Origin: Chitinophagales bacterium
Lineage (GTDB): Bacteria; Bacteroidota; Bacteroidia; Chitinophagales; UBA10324
NCBI GenBank assembly: GCA_019694975.1
Contig: JAIBAY010000002.1
Span: 1-64,000, forward strand
Direction of reading: 5' to 3'
Length of the DNA: 64,000 nt
Translations under genes and position numbers: made by a program
The notes under the pieces: generated by a model
Seen by the model: the letters and a program-made list of their open reading frames with translations, nothing else
Database searches by the model: none
What the model was told of the DNA's origin: nothing
In this document: piece after piece, positions 29,348 to 39,153 of the stretch
Layout: each line of letters begins with the position of its first letter
Position numbering within the stretch: the stretch's first letter is position 1

Positions 29348-31888
29348 TCAGGCGTCCATCTTCTCTTCCTTAGGTTGTTTTTTGATGGAAGCTTTCAGCT
29401 TCTCTGCATCAGCCGGATCAATATCTACAAGGATGGTATCACCCGGCTTCATGGAAGCGTTGAGCAACTCTTCTGCCAACGGATCTTCGAGGTATTTCTG
29501 AATGGCACGCTGCAGCGGACGTGCTCCGTATTTGGAATCATAGCCACGCTCGGCAATGAAATCTTTTGCGGATTCGGAAATGTCCAGTGCATATCCAAGG
29601 GTGCTGATGCGCTTGAATACTTCACGCAGCATGATGTCAATGATCTTATGGATATGATCCTTGCCAAGCGAATTGAAGATGATCACATCATCAATACGGT
29701 TGAGGAATTCCGGTGAGAAGGTGCGTTTCAGCGCATTCTCAATCACCGATTTTGAATGTGTATCAGCCGCCTCTTCTCTTGCGCCGGTGCTGAATCCAAT
29801 GCCTTGCCCGAAATCTTTCAACTGCCTTGCACCGATGTTGGAGGTCATGATTATGAGTGAATTTTTGAAGTCCACCTTCCTGCCCAGTCCATCGGTCAAT
29901 ATGCCGTCATCAAGCACCTGCAGCAGAATGCTGTAAACATCCGGATGTGCCTTTTCAATTTCATCCAGTAATATTACGCTGTAAGGCTTACGGCGGACTT
30001 TTTCCGTCAGTTGTCCGCCTTCTTCATATCCAACATATCCGGGAGGAGCGCCAATCAGCCTCGAAACGGAGAATTTCTCCATGTATTCACTCATGTCAAT
30101 TCTCACTAATGAATCTTCACTGTCGAACAGGTAACGCGCCAGCACTTTTGCCAGCTCTGTTTTGCCGACACCGGTGGGACCAAGAAATACAAATGAACCG
30201 ATAGGCTTGCGCGGATCTTTCAATCCTGCACGGTTGCGCTGGATAGCCTTCGTGATTTTCTGAATGGCTTCTTCCTGTCCAACCACGCTGCCCTGCAGTT
30301 CTTCTGCCATATTCAGCAGTTTCGTGCTCTCACTCTGCGCTACACGTTTCACCGGAATACCGGTCATCATGGCCACTACTTCCGCTATATCTTCTTCCGT
30401 TACAGGATAGCGCTTCACCTTTGTTTCTTCCTCCCATGCAGCTTTTGCCTGATCCAGTTCTTCAATCAGTTTCTTTTCCGAATCACGCAGCTTCGCTGCT
30501 TCTTCATACCGCTGACTTTTCACCACGCGGTTTTTCTCCACTTTCACATCTTCAATCTTCTTTTCGAGATCGATAATGCTCTGCGGAACGTGAATGTTTT
30601 TCAGATGCACTTTTGCGCCCACTTCATCCATCACATCAATTGCTTTGTCGGGCAATAAACGGTCGGTGATGTAACGGTTGCTCAGTTTCACGCAGGCATC
30701 AATGGCTTCATCCGTATAATTCACATTATGAAAATCTTCATACTTACTCTTGATGTTATTGAGGATCGTCATTGTTTCCTCCGGTGAAGGCGGGTCGATG
30801 AGCACTTTCTGGAAACGGCGGTCGAGAGCACCATCCTTCTCAATGTACTGACGGTATTCATCCAGCGTGGAGGCGCCAATGCACTGCAGTTCACCGCGCG
30901 CGAGTGCGGGCTTGAAAATGTTGGAAGCATCAAGTGAACCTGTAGCACCACCGGCACCAACAATAGTATGTATCTCATCAATAAACAGAATGACATCCCT
31001 GTTCTTTTCCAGTTCATTCATGATGGCCTTCATCCGTTCTTCAAACTGTCCGCGGTATTTCGTTCCTGCCACCAGAGCAGCCAGATCGAGCATCACGATG
31101 CGTTTGTCGAACAATACGCGCGACACTTTGCGCTGATGTATTCTTAATGCCAGCCCTTCCACGATAGCGGTTTTCCCCACACCGGGTTCACCAATCAGAA
31201 TCGGGTTGTTCTTCTTTCTGCGGCTGAGAATCTGCGATACTCTTTCGATCTCCACATCACGGCCTACAATTGGATCAAGGGCGCCTTCTTCCGCCTGCCG
31301 GGTGATATCGCGTCCGAAGTTATCGAGCACAGGTGTCCGTGATTTCACGGCAGGCGCCTTCCTGGAGCCGCTTCCGGGTCTCGCCTTTTCTTCTTCAAAA
31401 CTCTCATCTTCATCAGGATGATCATGCGGTGATTCCGATTTCATCTCCTGCTGCAGAAAATCCAGTTCTGCTTTAAACGCATCATAGTCAATTTCAAAAC
31501 GCGCCAGCACTTCCGTTACTACAGCGTCTTTATTTTTTAATATAGAAAGAATCAGGTGCTCAGTGCCAATCGTATCCGACTTCTGCACCTTCGCCTCCAG
31601 GATGGTGATCTTGAGCACTTTTTCTGCCTGTTTTGTCAGTGGAAGGTTATTCACATTGACATTATGATGGTGAATTGCTTTATCGCGGATAGAATCTTCA
31701 ATTGCTTTGCGCAGCAAAATGATATCAATGTCCATCGACTTCAGCACCTTGATGGCAAGCCCTTCGCCATCGCGGATGAGGCCCAGCAGCAAATGCTCTG
31801 TACCTATGAAATCATGGCCCAGCCTAAGAGCTTCTTCCCTGCTGTACGATATTACTTCTTTGACTTTCGGTGAAAATTTTGCTTCCAT
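29348..31888 (-). CDS. clpC: ATP-dependent Clp protease ATP-binding subunit ClpC
   Basis: 846 residues. AAA+ unfoldase that feeds substrates to ClpP and remodels aggregates in the cytosol. The double Clp N-domain spans 1-145, with a charged linker at 150-190. AAA-1 has Walker A GEPGVGKT at 233-240 and Walker [15 protein letters not shown]-type coiled middle ([18 protein letters not shown]) marks it as ClpC rather than ClpB or ClpA. AAA-2 has [12 protein letters not shown] and [13 protein letters not shown], followed by the D2 small domain ([23 protein letters not shown]). No ctsR, mcsA or mcsB gene is adjacent, unlike in Firmicutes. Confidence 0.96.
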   Translation of the reverse strand: MEAKFSPKVKEVISYSREEALRLGHDFIGTEHLLLGLIRDGEGLAIKVLKSMDIDIILLRKAIEDSIRDKAIHHHNVNVNNLPLTKQAEKVLKITILEAKVQKSDTIGTEHLILSILKNKDAVVTEVLARFEIDYDAFKAELDFLQQEMKSESPHDHPDEDESFEEEKARPGSGSRKAPAVKSRTPVLDNFGRDITRQAEEGALDPIVGRDVEIERVSQILSRRKKNNPILIGEPGVGKTAIVEGLALRIHQRKVSRVLFDKRIVMLDLAALVAGTKYRGQFEERMKAIMNELEKNRDVILFIDEIHTIVGAGGATGSLDASNIFKPALARGELQCIGASTLDEYRQYIEKDGALDRRFQKVLIDPPSPEETMTILNNIKSKYEDFHNVNYTDEAIDACVKLSNRYITDRLLPDKAIDVMDEVGAKVHLKNIHVPQSIIDLEKKIEDVKVEKNRVVKSQRYEEAAKLRDSEKKLIEELDQAKAAWEEETKVKRYPVTEEDIAEVVAMMTGIPVKRVAQSESTKLLNMAEELQGSVVGQEEAIQKITKAIQRNRAGLKDPRKPIGSFVFLGPTGVGKTELAKVLARYLFDSEDSLVRIDMSEYMEKFSVSRLIGAPPGYVGYEEGGQLTEKVRRKPYSVILLDEIEKAHPDVYSILLQVLDDGILTDGLGRKVDFKNSLIIMTSNIGARQLKDFGQGIGFSTGAREEAADTHSKSVIENALKRTFSPEFLNRIDDVIIFNSLGKDHIHKIIDIMLREVFKRISTLGYALDISESAKDFIAERGYDSKYGARPLQRAIQKYLEDPLAEELLNASMKPGDTILVDIDPADAEKLKASIKKQPKEEKMDA

Positions 31889-31902
31889 AATCCGTTTTTA
31901 AA

Positions 31903-31935
31903 CAAAGGTTGAACCAACAATCTGAAATGTCCAAA
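31903..31935 (-). promoter_or_regulatory. Candidate clpC promoter
   Basis: On the minus strand TTTG (31935-31932), a 21-nt spacer and AACCTTTG (31910-31903) match the TTTG / TAnnTTTG pattern with one mismatch. The ATG at 31888 lies 14 nt beyond the box. Confidence 0.45.
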
Positions 31936-32376
31936 ATGTCAGTTTCTGCGTTAAACTTAACAAGAGTTAAAGTTATTTACAAATTTCTGCCTTGAATTGA
32001 ATTTGTTTTCAACAGGTGAAATGAAAATTGTCTGCTTGCAACATCACTGTCTCCAACGTTCAAACCACACATGCAGCGTAATACAACAAAGGATGACGAT
32101 TCAATCTTACGGCTATTTTAAGGCGACACATTATATTTCAAAGCAACATGATGATTAACAATTCCGTGTGTGATAACAGAAATATCTGTAATTAATTCAC
32201 TCATGCTGATTTTTTCTTGTATGATTTAATGCCGGCACTATTCATTTAACACTTCCGGTTCAAAAGTGTTTAGCGGTTGTCGCCGAATTATTGATCTGGG
32301 ACATCATATCGGAATATCACATGCGATGTCCTGACCTCTCTTCGAGCAAAAGATCCACAATACCTTTAAAGTGTCT

Positions 32377-32410
32377 TTTGATTTCTGTGACCACCTTACA
32401 TATATTTTTG
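32377..32410 (+). promoter_or_regulatory. Candidate promoter of the STAS-rnz operon
   Basis: TTTG at 32377-32380, a 22-nt spacer, then TATTTTTG at 32403-32410, an exact TAnnTTTG match. The predicted leader before the ATG at 32442 is about 25 nt. This is the best two-part promoter match noted in the window. Confidence 0.55.
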
Positions 32411-32441
32411 GTTATTTTACACGCAAATAATTAAGCATCGC

Positions 32442-32822
32442 ATGAAGTTCAGTATTGATAAGCAGGAAAAATACAGTGTATTCACTTTGGCGAATGAGAA
32501 GCTGAATTCTCAGATTGCGCCATTGCTGAAATCAGAAATGATCCTGTTGAATGCCGAGGGTATCAGGAATATCATTTTCGACATGGGCATGATAAAATTC
32601 GTGGATTCATCGGGACTGAGTTCCATTCTTATCACCAACAGGCTTTGTAAAAATGCCAATGGCACCTTTGTATTAACCGGTGTGAGTGATACCGTAATGC
32701 GGCTGATCAGGATTTCACAACTCGACACCATCCTTCAGATCGTTCCCACCATACAGGAAGCAAAGGACCTTGTGCTGATGGAAGAACTTGAAAGGGACAT
32801 CAATGACGAAAGTGAAGCATGA
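32442..32822 (+). CDS. STAS-domain protein, anti-sigma factor antagonist type
   Basis: 126 residues, a single STAS domain. Strands FSIDKQEKYSVFTL and IRNIIFDMGMIKFVDSSGLSSIL are typical; the Ser in DSSGL is the position phosphorylated by anti-sigma kinases in SpoIIAA-type proteins. A C-terminal acidic tail (MEELERDINDESEA) extends past the fold. No kinase or sigma factor gene is adjacent, so the partner is unknown. The 3' end overlaps rnz by 4 bases (ATGA), implying coupled translation. Confidence 0.88.
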   Translation: MKFSIDKQEKYSVFTLANEKLNSQIAPLLKSEMILLNAEGIRNIIFDMGMIKFVDSSGLSSILITNRLCKNANGTFVLTGVSDTVMRLIRISQLDTILQIVPTIQEAKDLVLMEELERDINDESEA

Positions 32823-33745
32823 CGTTTGAAGTTACCATCCTGGGCAGCAATTCGGCTTTGCCGGCACATGGCCGTCATCCCACCGCTCAGGTACTCAATC
32901 ATAATGAGAAACTGTTTCTGCTTGATTGTGGTGAAGGAACACAGATTCAACTGAGCAGCTATCACATCAGGCGCTCAAAAATCAACCATATTTTCATCAG
33001 CCATCTGCATGGCGACCATTACTACGGCCTCATCGGCCTGTTGACGTCTTATCATTTATTGCGCAGAACAGAACCGCTGCATCTGTTTTGCCCTAAAGGA
33101 TTATCTGATATTCTTCAGCTGAACTTTAAATACTCCGACACGCGCCTGATCTATGAGCTGATTGTACATGAGATAGAAAGTTCTGTACATCAACTGATTT
33201 ATGAAAACGAACATATTACGGTGCACACTATTCCGATGCGTCATCGCATACCCTGTTGCGGATTTCTTTTCCGTGAAAAAAAACGTGACCGCCGCATCTT
33301 GCCGGAAAAGCTTGAAGCCTTTGGCATTCCTGTCGCAGATATTCACGCTTTAAAGGAAGGCAAGGATTTGGTGATTGACGGAAAGCTGATTCCCAACAGT
33401 GCGCTCACAACCGATCCTCCAGCGGTCAGGTCCTATGCTTTTTGTTCCGATACACTCTACACGGAAGAATTGACCAGTCAGATCAAAGGTGCTGATCTCT
33501 TGTATCATGAAGCCACATTTATGGAAGAATCTTCAGAAAGGGCTGCCCTTACCTACCATTCCACCACATTGCAGGCAGCGGCGATCGCACGAAAAGCCGC
33601 CGTTAAAAAACTCATGATCGGCCATTTTTCTGCCAAATATGAAGACCTGAATCTTGTTCTGCGGGAAGCACAAACCGTTTTCGCGGATACGATGCTGGCC
33701 GTGGAAGGCAGTACCGTCAGGATTGGTGATGGAATACAGCAATAA
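32819..33745 (+). CDS. rnz: Ribonuclease Z
   Basis: 308 residues, a zinc-dependent beta-lactamase-fold endonuclease that trims tRNA 3' trailers. Motifs: VTILGSNSALPAHGRHPTAQ near the N-terminus, LLDCGEGTQIQL, the metal motif SHLHGDHYYGL, the RNase Z exosite-like region (FREKKRDRRILPEKLEAFGIP), FCSDTLYTEEL and C-terminal IGHFSAKYED. Length and order fit the short bacterial RNase Z. It is translationally coupled to the STAS gene and ends 5 bases from the convergent LRR gene. Confidence 0.94.
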   Translation: MTFEVTILGSNSALPAHGRHPTAQVLNHNEKLFLLDCGEGTQIQLSSYHIRRSKINHIFISHLHGDHYYGLIGLLTSYHLLRRTEPLHLFCPKGLSDILQLNFKYSDTRLIYELIVHEIESSVHQLIYENEHITVHTIPMRHRIPCCGFLFREKKRDRRILPEKLEAFGIPVADIHALKEGKDLVIDGKLIPNSALTTDPPAVRSYAFCSDTLYTEELTSQIKGADLLYHEATFMEESSERAALTYHSTTLQAAAIARKAAVKKLMIGHFSAKYEDLNLVLREAQTVFADTMLAVEGSTVRIGDGIQQ

Positions 33746-33750
33746 GACAA

Positions 33751-34500
33751 TTATCTGATGATCATCTGAAAATGCCCCATCCTCGTCTGCAGGCAGCCGG
33801 GCACAAGCAGTGAATTATCTATATACAACACTTCAAGGTTATGTAAACTGCATAACGATTCCGGGATACGCACCATGGCCCCGCAATAAGCCAGATCAAG
33901 TTCATTCAAAACGGATAATTTGCCGAGTGAAGCAGGCAAATCCTCCAAAGCATTTCGTCCAAGGAATAAAAAATGAAGATTATCCAGGTTGCCTATCTCA
34001 TCGGGCAAAGTCACAAGGCGGTTTTCATTGAGGTAAAGAAACTCAAGGTTAGTGAGTTTACCGATTGATGATGGCATGGATGCGATGAAATTATTCGAAA
34101 GTTTCAACTCCTGCAGGTACACAAGGTTGCCGAGTTCGCGTGGCAGACTGTCCAGTTGATTATATTCCAACGACAGCCGCGTGAGCTTTTGCAACATGCC
34201 TATTTCCGGTGGAATTTTATGCAGCCTGCTGGCCGTTACGGACAGGTATTCCAATTCCTTTAACTGGCCAATCTCAGCAGGCAGAGAGTCGATGTGAACA
34301 CGCGTCAGTATCAGTTGTTTCAGGTGCGACAATCTGCCGATTTCCGACGGAAGCGAACCAAGATCTTTATTAGCGATTTTTAGCCGCTGTACAGCCTGTG
34401 GATTGTCAAGAGCCTTGTCGAGGCTCGTATAAGTCCTGTAGGTGCTGCAACCGCAGCAGCTGATAACGATGCAACTGACTATGATGCGGAGTCTGATCAT
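33751..34500 (-). CDS. Leucine-rich-repeat lipoprotein
   Basis: 249 residues from the ATG at 34500, which gives the lipoprotein signal MIRLRIIVSCIVISCCGC; the frame is open 17 codons further upstream but that adds nothing signal-like. About eight 23-residue LRRs of the plant/bacterial type follow (LPSEIGRLSHLKQLIL, LPAEIGQLKELEYLSV, IPPEIGMLQKLTRLSL, LPRELGNLVYLQELKL). LRR lipoproteins usually mediate protein binding at the cell surface; the partner is unknown. AAAGG lies 5 nt upstream of the start. Confidence 0.87.
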   Translation of the reverse strand: MIRLRIIVSCIVISCCGCSTYRTYTSLDKALDNPQAVQRLKIANKDLGSLPSEIGRLSHLKQLILTRVHIDSLPAEIGQLKELEYLSVTASRLHKIPPEIGMLQKLTRLSLEYNQLDSLPRELGNLVYLQELKLSNNFIASMPSSIGKLTNLEFLYLNENRLVTLPDEIGNLDNLHFLFLGRNALEDLPASLGKLSVLNELDLAYCGAMVRIPESLCSLHNLEVLYIDNSLLVPGCLQTRMGHFQMIIR

Positions 34501-34579
34501 TAACCTTTGTTCAAGCCGATGGATCAAATTTCGGTTATAAATTTTAATCACAAATTGATCAAGTGGTACTATCTGAAGA

Positions 34580-35215
34580 TCAAAGCATATTCAATGCTGC
34601 GTAAAACAAAATCTGCAAAACCAGTATTGGAATAGCCACCTGATTCTCCTGTACGGGCTTCACCCTGTTTAAAAAGAGCTGCAGCAGGAAACTGATGTAA
34701 AACCATGCAACAAAGTTTTGAACGGGTATAATGCCATCCTTCCATTGCCAGAGATCATATTGCATGGCTACCGGTTCCGCCAGGTAGTCGATTGCCGTCA
34801 TTAAAGCAGCAGCAGTCAGTTCAATCCATGGCCTGGCAATTCCGATGAGCCGCACGGATACATGCGTGACATATACGAGGATGAACCAGTGCAGTCCAAT
34901 TACAATCGGTGTATTCATGATCTTCCGGCCCAAAGCACTTCCGTATGCATATTCGCCAAAAATCAAACCGGTATGCGCTCCTGCATATCCGATGCAAAGG
35001 CCTGTCACCATCAGCAACAACAGGATGAAGATAGATTTAGCGGTACGTGGCTGATGGAAGATCAATAATACCATTACCGAAAAAAGTAAGGTGAATGGAA
35101 TGGCCAGGTTTAACAATGGCGAAGGAATAACGCCCGTAATGCTAATAAAGCAAATCACATATGCCACAGCGAGCAATGCCATTGCTATAATCAGCCTGTA
35201 GTTTTTTTTACACAT
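34580..35215 (-). CDS. Carotenoid biosynthesis-type membrane protein (CruF/DUF422 family)
   Basis: About 211 residues from the ATG at 35215 (MCKKNYRLIIAMALLAVAY); the frame extends further upstream to 35359 but that part overlaps the region of the divergent gene and is not membrane-like. About seven hydrophobic segments are seen. The signature GLIFGEYAYGSALGRKIMNTPIVIGLHWF, split around residue 100, and the acidic segment ELTAAALMTAIDYLAEPVAM are typical of the carotenoid-synthesis membrane family that includes bacterioruberin hydratase CruF. Members hydrate or modify C40-C50 carotenoid ends; the exact reaction here is unproven, and no other carotenoid gene is in the window. Confidence 0.75.
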   Translation of the reverse strand: MCKKNYRLIIAMALLAVAYVICFISITGVIPSPLLNLAIPFTLLFSVMVLLIFHQPRTAKSIFILLLLMVTGLCIGYAGAHTGLIFGEYAYGSALGRKIMNTPIVIGLHWFILVYVTHVSVRLIGIARPWIELTAAALMTAIDYLAEPVAMQYDLWQWKDGIIPVQNFVAWFYISFLLQLFLNRVKPVQENQVAIPILVLQILFYAALNML

Positions 35216-35386
35216 CCGGTTTAATGCTGCAAATGAAAAAATTCTGTTACCCGCAACAATGATAATCATTACTTGCCGGCTGTCAGCGAAAGGTTGTACC
35301 GGTTGAAAAGGATGCACGCTAAAGCACACGCCTCTCATGGATATGGCGTGATTTCTCAAAACTGCGACGATAAATATTTTATGTCT

Positions 35387-35394
35387 TATTTTGG
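35387..35394 (+). promoter_or_regulatory. -7-like box before the HExxH protein gene
   Basis: TATTTTGG matches TAnnTTTG with one mismatch and ends 4 nt before the ATG at 35399, the same spacing as at recN and ribD. It overlaps the alternative start at 35381, favouring 35399. Confidence 0.3.
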
Positions 35395-35398
35395 CTGC

Positions 35399-35941
35399 AT
35401 GAACATACTCTTGCTACTTGCGCTGCTTTACATGCCATTCAACGGGCCGCCTGATACCAGTGATGATGATGAAATCAGGTGGACTGACCGCAGTGAGATA
35501 ACATTCGACGACTTTAAAGGCAGTGTGCCGGAATCTTCCCCATGGGCTGCCCTGACTGCCAGCTATATTTATTTCAATTACAGCACTACCAATGGCCGGA
35601 TCAGTATGATTAAAGTTTATGCATCGTTCAAGAAGAATGAATCATGGATGAAGACCAACCGCGATGATGTGCTGGGTCATGAGCAGTTGCATTTTGCCAT
35701 CACCGAATATTTTGCCAGGAAACTCTATGCGGAATCGCAGGCGCTGAAAGAAAAGGCCGGCGATCCTTCTGCTGCGGCGAATTCACTTTTCAAAAAGATC
35801 AATGAATCCTGTGACCGGTTGCAGGCAACCTATGACAGTGAGACAGAACATGGTATCAAAACGGAAGCACAGGCACAATGGAAAGCAAAGCTGGAGAGCA
35901 TGCTCAAAGAGTATGATGCGTATCCGGCAATGACCGACTAA
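35399..35941 (+). CDS. DUF922-like exported protein with an HExxH motif
   Basis: 180 residues from the ATG at 35399, giving a short signal-like start (MNILLLLALLYMPFNG). The body contains IRWTDRSEITFDDFKGSVPESSPWAA, the usual opening of DUF922 proteins, and GHEQLHFAITEYFARKL, where HEQLH is a zinc-metallopeptidase-type HExxH followed by a conserved Phe. The family is annotated as putative secreted Zn-dependent protease; activity is not demonstrated. The C-terminal third is helical and charged (SETEHGIKTEAQAQWKAKLE). It is divergent from the carotenoid-type gene. Confidence 0.75.
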   Translation: MNILLLLALLYMPFNGPPDTSDDDEIRWTDRSEITFDDFKGSVPESSPWAALTASYIYFNYSTTNGRISMIKVYASFKKNESWMKTNRDDVLGHEQLHFAITEYFARKLYAESQALKEKAGDPSAAANSLFKKINESCDRLQATYDSETEHGIKTEAQAQWKAKLESMLKEYDAYPAMTD

Positions 35942-36069
35942 AATTCACCCGTTCAAAGCAATTGATTGCAGGACTATGCCGTAATGCACAACCTTGCGGA
36001 TTACGCCTGAACCTTTACAACACACAACCGCTCAAAAAATTTCAGCAGACAGAAAAATAAAATCATACA

Positions 36070-37032
36070 ATGGAATCATCCATTTTCGGAGCACCGGAAA
36101 TAACCTTTCAGCAAGTAAAAGAAATTGACGCAAATGCTCCGCAGCTTATTATGTGGGCTATTCCCGTTATGGTGTTTTTTACAGCTGTGGAATACTTCGT
36201 GGCAAAGTATCAGCACCGCGACGATGTCTACGATGATACTGAATTGCGCGGATCCGTTTTGGTTGGGCTCGGTAACCTGATGAGCAACTACGTATCCAAA
36301 CTTGTGCTGTTTATCCTGGTTGCTTTCTTCTATAACCTCGTACCCTGGAGAATGGAATTCCGCTGGTGGCTCTTCATACCCTGTTATGTACTGCTCGATT
36401 TATGCAGCTACTGGGCGCACCGTATTTCCCATCATCAGCGATTCTGGTGGACCACGCATGTGCCTCACCACAGCGCCAATAATTACAACCTTGCCGTATC
36501 ATTCCGCCTGTCGTGGATACAGGAATTCAAGGTGCTATTTTTCATACCGGTTACCATTGCTGGTTTTCACCCCATGATATTTTTTGTGGTGAACCAGGTA
36601 GCGGTGCTTTTTCAATTCTGGGTGCATACCGAATACATCAAAAAACTGCCCCGCTGGATTGAATATATATTTGCCACACCTTCCAATCATCGTGTGCATC
36701 ACGGATCGCAGGAGAAGTATCTTGACAAAAATTTCGGCGCCACCTTCATCATCTGGGACCGCATGTTCGGCACCTTTCAGCCGGAGGAAGAACGACCTGT
36801 TTACGGCATAACAACCCCTGTTCACACCGGTAACCCCTTCCGTCTTGTCTTCCAGGAAGCCATTGATATGATACAGGATGCGAGAAAAGCAAAATCATGG
36901 AAAGAACGGATCTGGTACCTGTTCGGAAGCCCGGTAAGCATTGCGAAACACAAACGCGAACTCGCGGAGAAACAGGCACAACCGGAAATACAACCGGAAG
37001 TAAAAATAAAACCACAATTGATCTCTTCCTGA
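36070..37032 (+). CDS. Sterol desaturase / fatty acid hydroxylase family membrane protein
   Basis: 320 residues with several membrane segments. The eight-histidine di-iron signature is complete: HRISHH (about 118), HVPHHSANNYN (about 131) and HRVHHG (about 213). The family hydroxylates or desaturates lipids using di-iron and O2; the Bacteroidota substrate is not known from sequence. The C-terminal 50 residues are soluble, charged and low in complexity (ELAEKQAQPEIQPEVKIKPQ). Confidence 0.9.
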   Translation: MESSIFGAPEITFQQVKEIDANAPQLIMWAIPVMVFFTAVEYFVAKYQHRDDVYDDTELRGSVLVGLGNLMSNYVSKLVLFILVAFFYNLVPWRMEFRWWLFIPCYVLLDLCSYWAHRISHHQRFWWTTHVPHHSANNYNLAVSFRLSWIQEFKVLFFIPVTIAGFHPMIFFVVNQVAVLFQFWVHTEYIKKLPRWIEYIFATPSNHRVHHGSQEKYLDKNFGATFIIWDRMFGTFQPEEERPVYGITTPVHTGNPFRLVFQEAIDMIQDARKAKSWKERIWYLFGSPVSIAKHKRELAEKQAQPEIQPEVKIKPQLISS

Positions 37033-37087
37033 TAGCTCGTTATGGTTTTGCCATCTTGGAACTTTGAGCGGTTATTGACCTGCACCG

Positions 37088-37867
37088 TCAATGGAATTCT
37101 ATCTGCACAAAGTCGCCTACGCTGAGGTTGAGCAGGCCCATTGCATTGCCTTTGTGGATGGCAATTTCAAGATATCCGCTGCTGTTAAAGAGGCATACCT
37201 TCTCACTTTCCGGCACATCATAATAATTTTTGCTGATGGTGTCCACATCTTCATATTTTTTAAAATATACGAGGAACGGACGGTTTTGCCGTATCTGTTC
37301 GAATTCCTCTTTCCTGATATTCACCACCGCATTTTCGAAACGGTCGAAGTAGATGATGGAAGCTTTGATATAACCTGCTGCCACAATAGGTCTCCCTATC
37401 GCTGACTGCCGGAAGGAAGAAACCTTTACCCCTACCGCTTCAGGCATGCCGCCTTCTGCAAGATGTTTCAATACCCTTACATACAGATCTTTCATCGGCA
37501 GCGTGCTCTCCGCTTCTTTGCCCTGCACTTTCAACTGATACACCCTGTCCGGTACCACCCCATCCCATAGCAGTCCGAAGATGCCATTATCAGGACCAAT
37601 GAAAACATAACCATCCTTCATCACGGCAAGGTGTACCATGCCCTCTTCGCTGTTCATGTTCACGCCAATCAGGTGATAGGTGCCTGCCGGAAAATGATGG
37701 TAACAATTCTTCAGTACAAATGAACCATGCATAATATTAAACGGTGCAATATCATGCGTGATATCCACCGGCACAGCTCCGGGAAGCGCTTTCAGCAATT
37801 CACCCTTCACTGCAGCCGCATAGTGATCGTGCGAGCCAAGGTCAGTGGTAAGTGTGATTATTGCCAT
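37088..37867 (-). CDS. SAM hydrolase family protein (DUF62, SAM hydroxide adenosyltransferase)
   Basis: 259 residues. The N-terminus IITLTTDLGSHDHYAAAVKG and the following VPVDITHDIAPFNIMHGSFVLKN, split by the strand pattern, plus FIGPDNGIFGLL are the hallmarks of the DUF62 family, whose characterised members split S-adenosylmethionine to adenosine and methionine. Fluorinases and chlorinases are distant relatives, and there is no reason to call this one a halogenase. It converges with the sterol-desaturase gene (55-base gap) and is divergent from phoH. Confidence 0.87.
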   Translation of the reverse strand: MAIITLTTDLGSHDHYAAAVKGELLKALPGAVPVDITHDIAPFNIMHGSFVLKNCYHHFPAGTYHLIGVNMNSEEGMVHLAVMKDGYVFIGPDNGIFGLLWDGVVPDRVYQLKVQGKEAESTLPMKDLYVRVLKHLAEGGMPEAVGVKVSSFRQSAIGRPIVAAGYIKASIIYFDRFENAVVNIRKEEFEQIRQNRPFLVYFKKYEDVDTISKNYYDVPESEKVCLFNSSGYLEIAIHKGNAMGLLNLSVGDFVQIEFH

Positions 37868-38154
37868 GCAGATCAGGTGCCTCCCTTTTTATGGTGAAGC
37901 AAAAAGTTTTGCAAAATAACAGCATTAAAATCAGGATGCCGCTATTCGCTGAAAGGATTTGTAAACGGATGCCCTGCTTTATCGGATTCCCTTCCTTAAA
38001 TTTTCCTGTAGCAGCTTTTCACAAAGTGCCGGCCATGCACATTATCCACAATCAGTGCTTAAACCCGCCACACTGAACTGTTTGCAACGTGAATTTCGTT
38101 TAGGTGCTGACCTTGTCTTTTCTTTAATTTTACAAAACAAAATACTGTAAAGCT

Positions 38155-39153
38155 TTGACTGAACTGATCATTCACCTCGACTCCATCGAACCAATCGATT
38201 TGCTGGGCATCAATAATTCACGCCTGCAGATTCTGAAGAATGCTTTTCCTCGGGTAAAATTCACCAGCCGCGGCAACAAGATAAAAATCGAAGGCAATAG
38301 CGAAGACCTTGAATTGCTGGAAGACAAGATCAACAGCCTTGTACATTTTATTGAAAAGTATGGCCGGCTGACGGATAAAGCCGCGGAAGACCTGCTGGAT
38401 GATGTGGATCCGTTTGATGTGCATATGCCAAAGGCCAATGATGATGCCCTTGTGTACGGCCCCAATGGTATTGTGGTGAAAGCCCGTACGCCCAACCAGA
38501 AAAAAATGGTGGAACTATCGGAACATAATGACATCATTTTTGCCATCGGGCCGGCCGGTACCGGCAAGACCTACACCGCAGTGGCATTGGCTGTGAGAGC
38601 GTTAAAAAACAAAGAGATCAGGAAAATTATTCTCACCCGCCCGGCAGTGGAGGCCGGCGAAAACCTCGGTTACCTTCCCGGTGACCTGAAAGAAAAAATT
38701 GACCCGTACCTGCGTCCTTTGTATGATGCGCTGGACGACATGATTCCGCTTGACAAGCTGAATTATTATATGACCAACCGGGTGATAGAAGTGGCGCCGC
38801 TCGCTTTCATGAGAGGCCGCACCTTGGATCATGCCTATATTATTCTCGACGAAGCACAGAATACCACCGATTCGCAGCTAAAGATGTTCCTGACCCGTAT
38901 CGGCGCTTCCGCCAAATGTATCGTCACCGGTGACATTACACAGATTGACCTTCCAAAGTCGCAGCGCAGCGGGTTGTTCCGAGCATTAGACATTCTATCT
39001 GAAATTAAGGGTATAGGAACGGTTAAACTCACCGAGCAGGATGTAGTTCGTCATCCTTTGGTGAAGAAGATCATTACGGCTTATGAAAATTCAGATCCGA
39101 AAGATGATCGTTCCAGCACGTCACCCTTTACCGGTGATCAGCCGCTGAACTGA
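38155..39153 (+). CDS. PhoH-like ATPase (YbeZ type)
   Basis: 332 residues. Translation appears to begin at TTG 38155: homologues begin MTE(L/I)I, and the next in-frame ATG is some 90 codons in. An N-terminal KH-like domain (residues 5-75) precedes the PhoH ATPase: Walker A GPAGTGKT (about 139), TRPAVEAGENLGYLPGDLK, Walker B AYIILDEAQNTT and the sensor region CIVTGDITQIDLP. PhoH/YbeZ proteins work with the endonuclease YbeY in RNA maturation; no ybeY lies within view. The C-terminus is a short Ser/Asp-rich tail. Confidence 0.92.
   Translation: MTELIIHLDSIEPIDLLGINNSRLQILKNAFPRVKFTSRGNKIKIEGNSEDLELLEDKINSLVHFIEKYGRLTDKAAEDLLDDVDPFDVHMPKANDDALVYGPNGIVVKARTPNQKKMVELSEHNDIIFAIGPAGTGKTYTAVALAVRALKNKEIRKIILTRPAVEAGENLGYLPGDLKEKIDPYLRPLYDALDDMIPLDKLNYYMTNRVIEVAPLAFMRGRTLDHAYIILDEAQNTTDSQLKMFLTRIGASAKCIVTGDITQIDLPKSQRSGLFRALDILSEIKGIGTVKLTEQDVVRHPLVKKIITAYENSDPKDDRSSTSPFTGDQPLN

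Larger units (their letters stand above)
31889..32441. other. Divergent promoter region between clpC and the STAS gene
   Basis: About 550 bases with no coding frame of note, holding the candidate promoters of clpC (31903-31935, minus) and the STAS gene (32377-32410, plus). Nothing else was recognised; the middle, about 31940-32370, is AT-rich and unexplained. Confidence 0.6.

Noticed and set aside
37088-37867. Fluorinase or chlorinase activity
   Set aside because: The protein fits the SAM hydrolase branch by its overall motifs; nothing specific to halogenases was seen.
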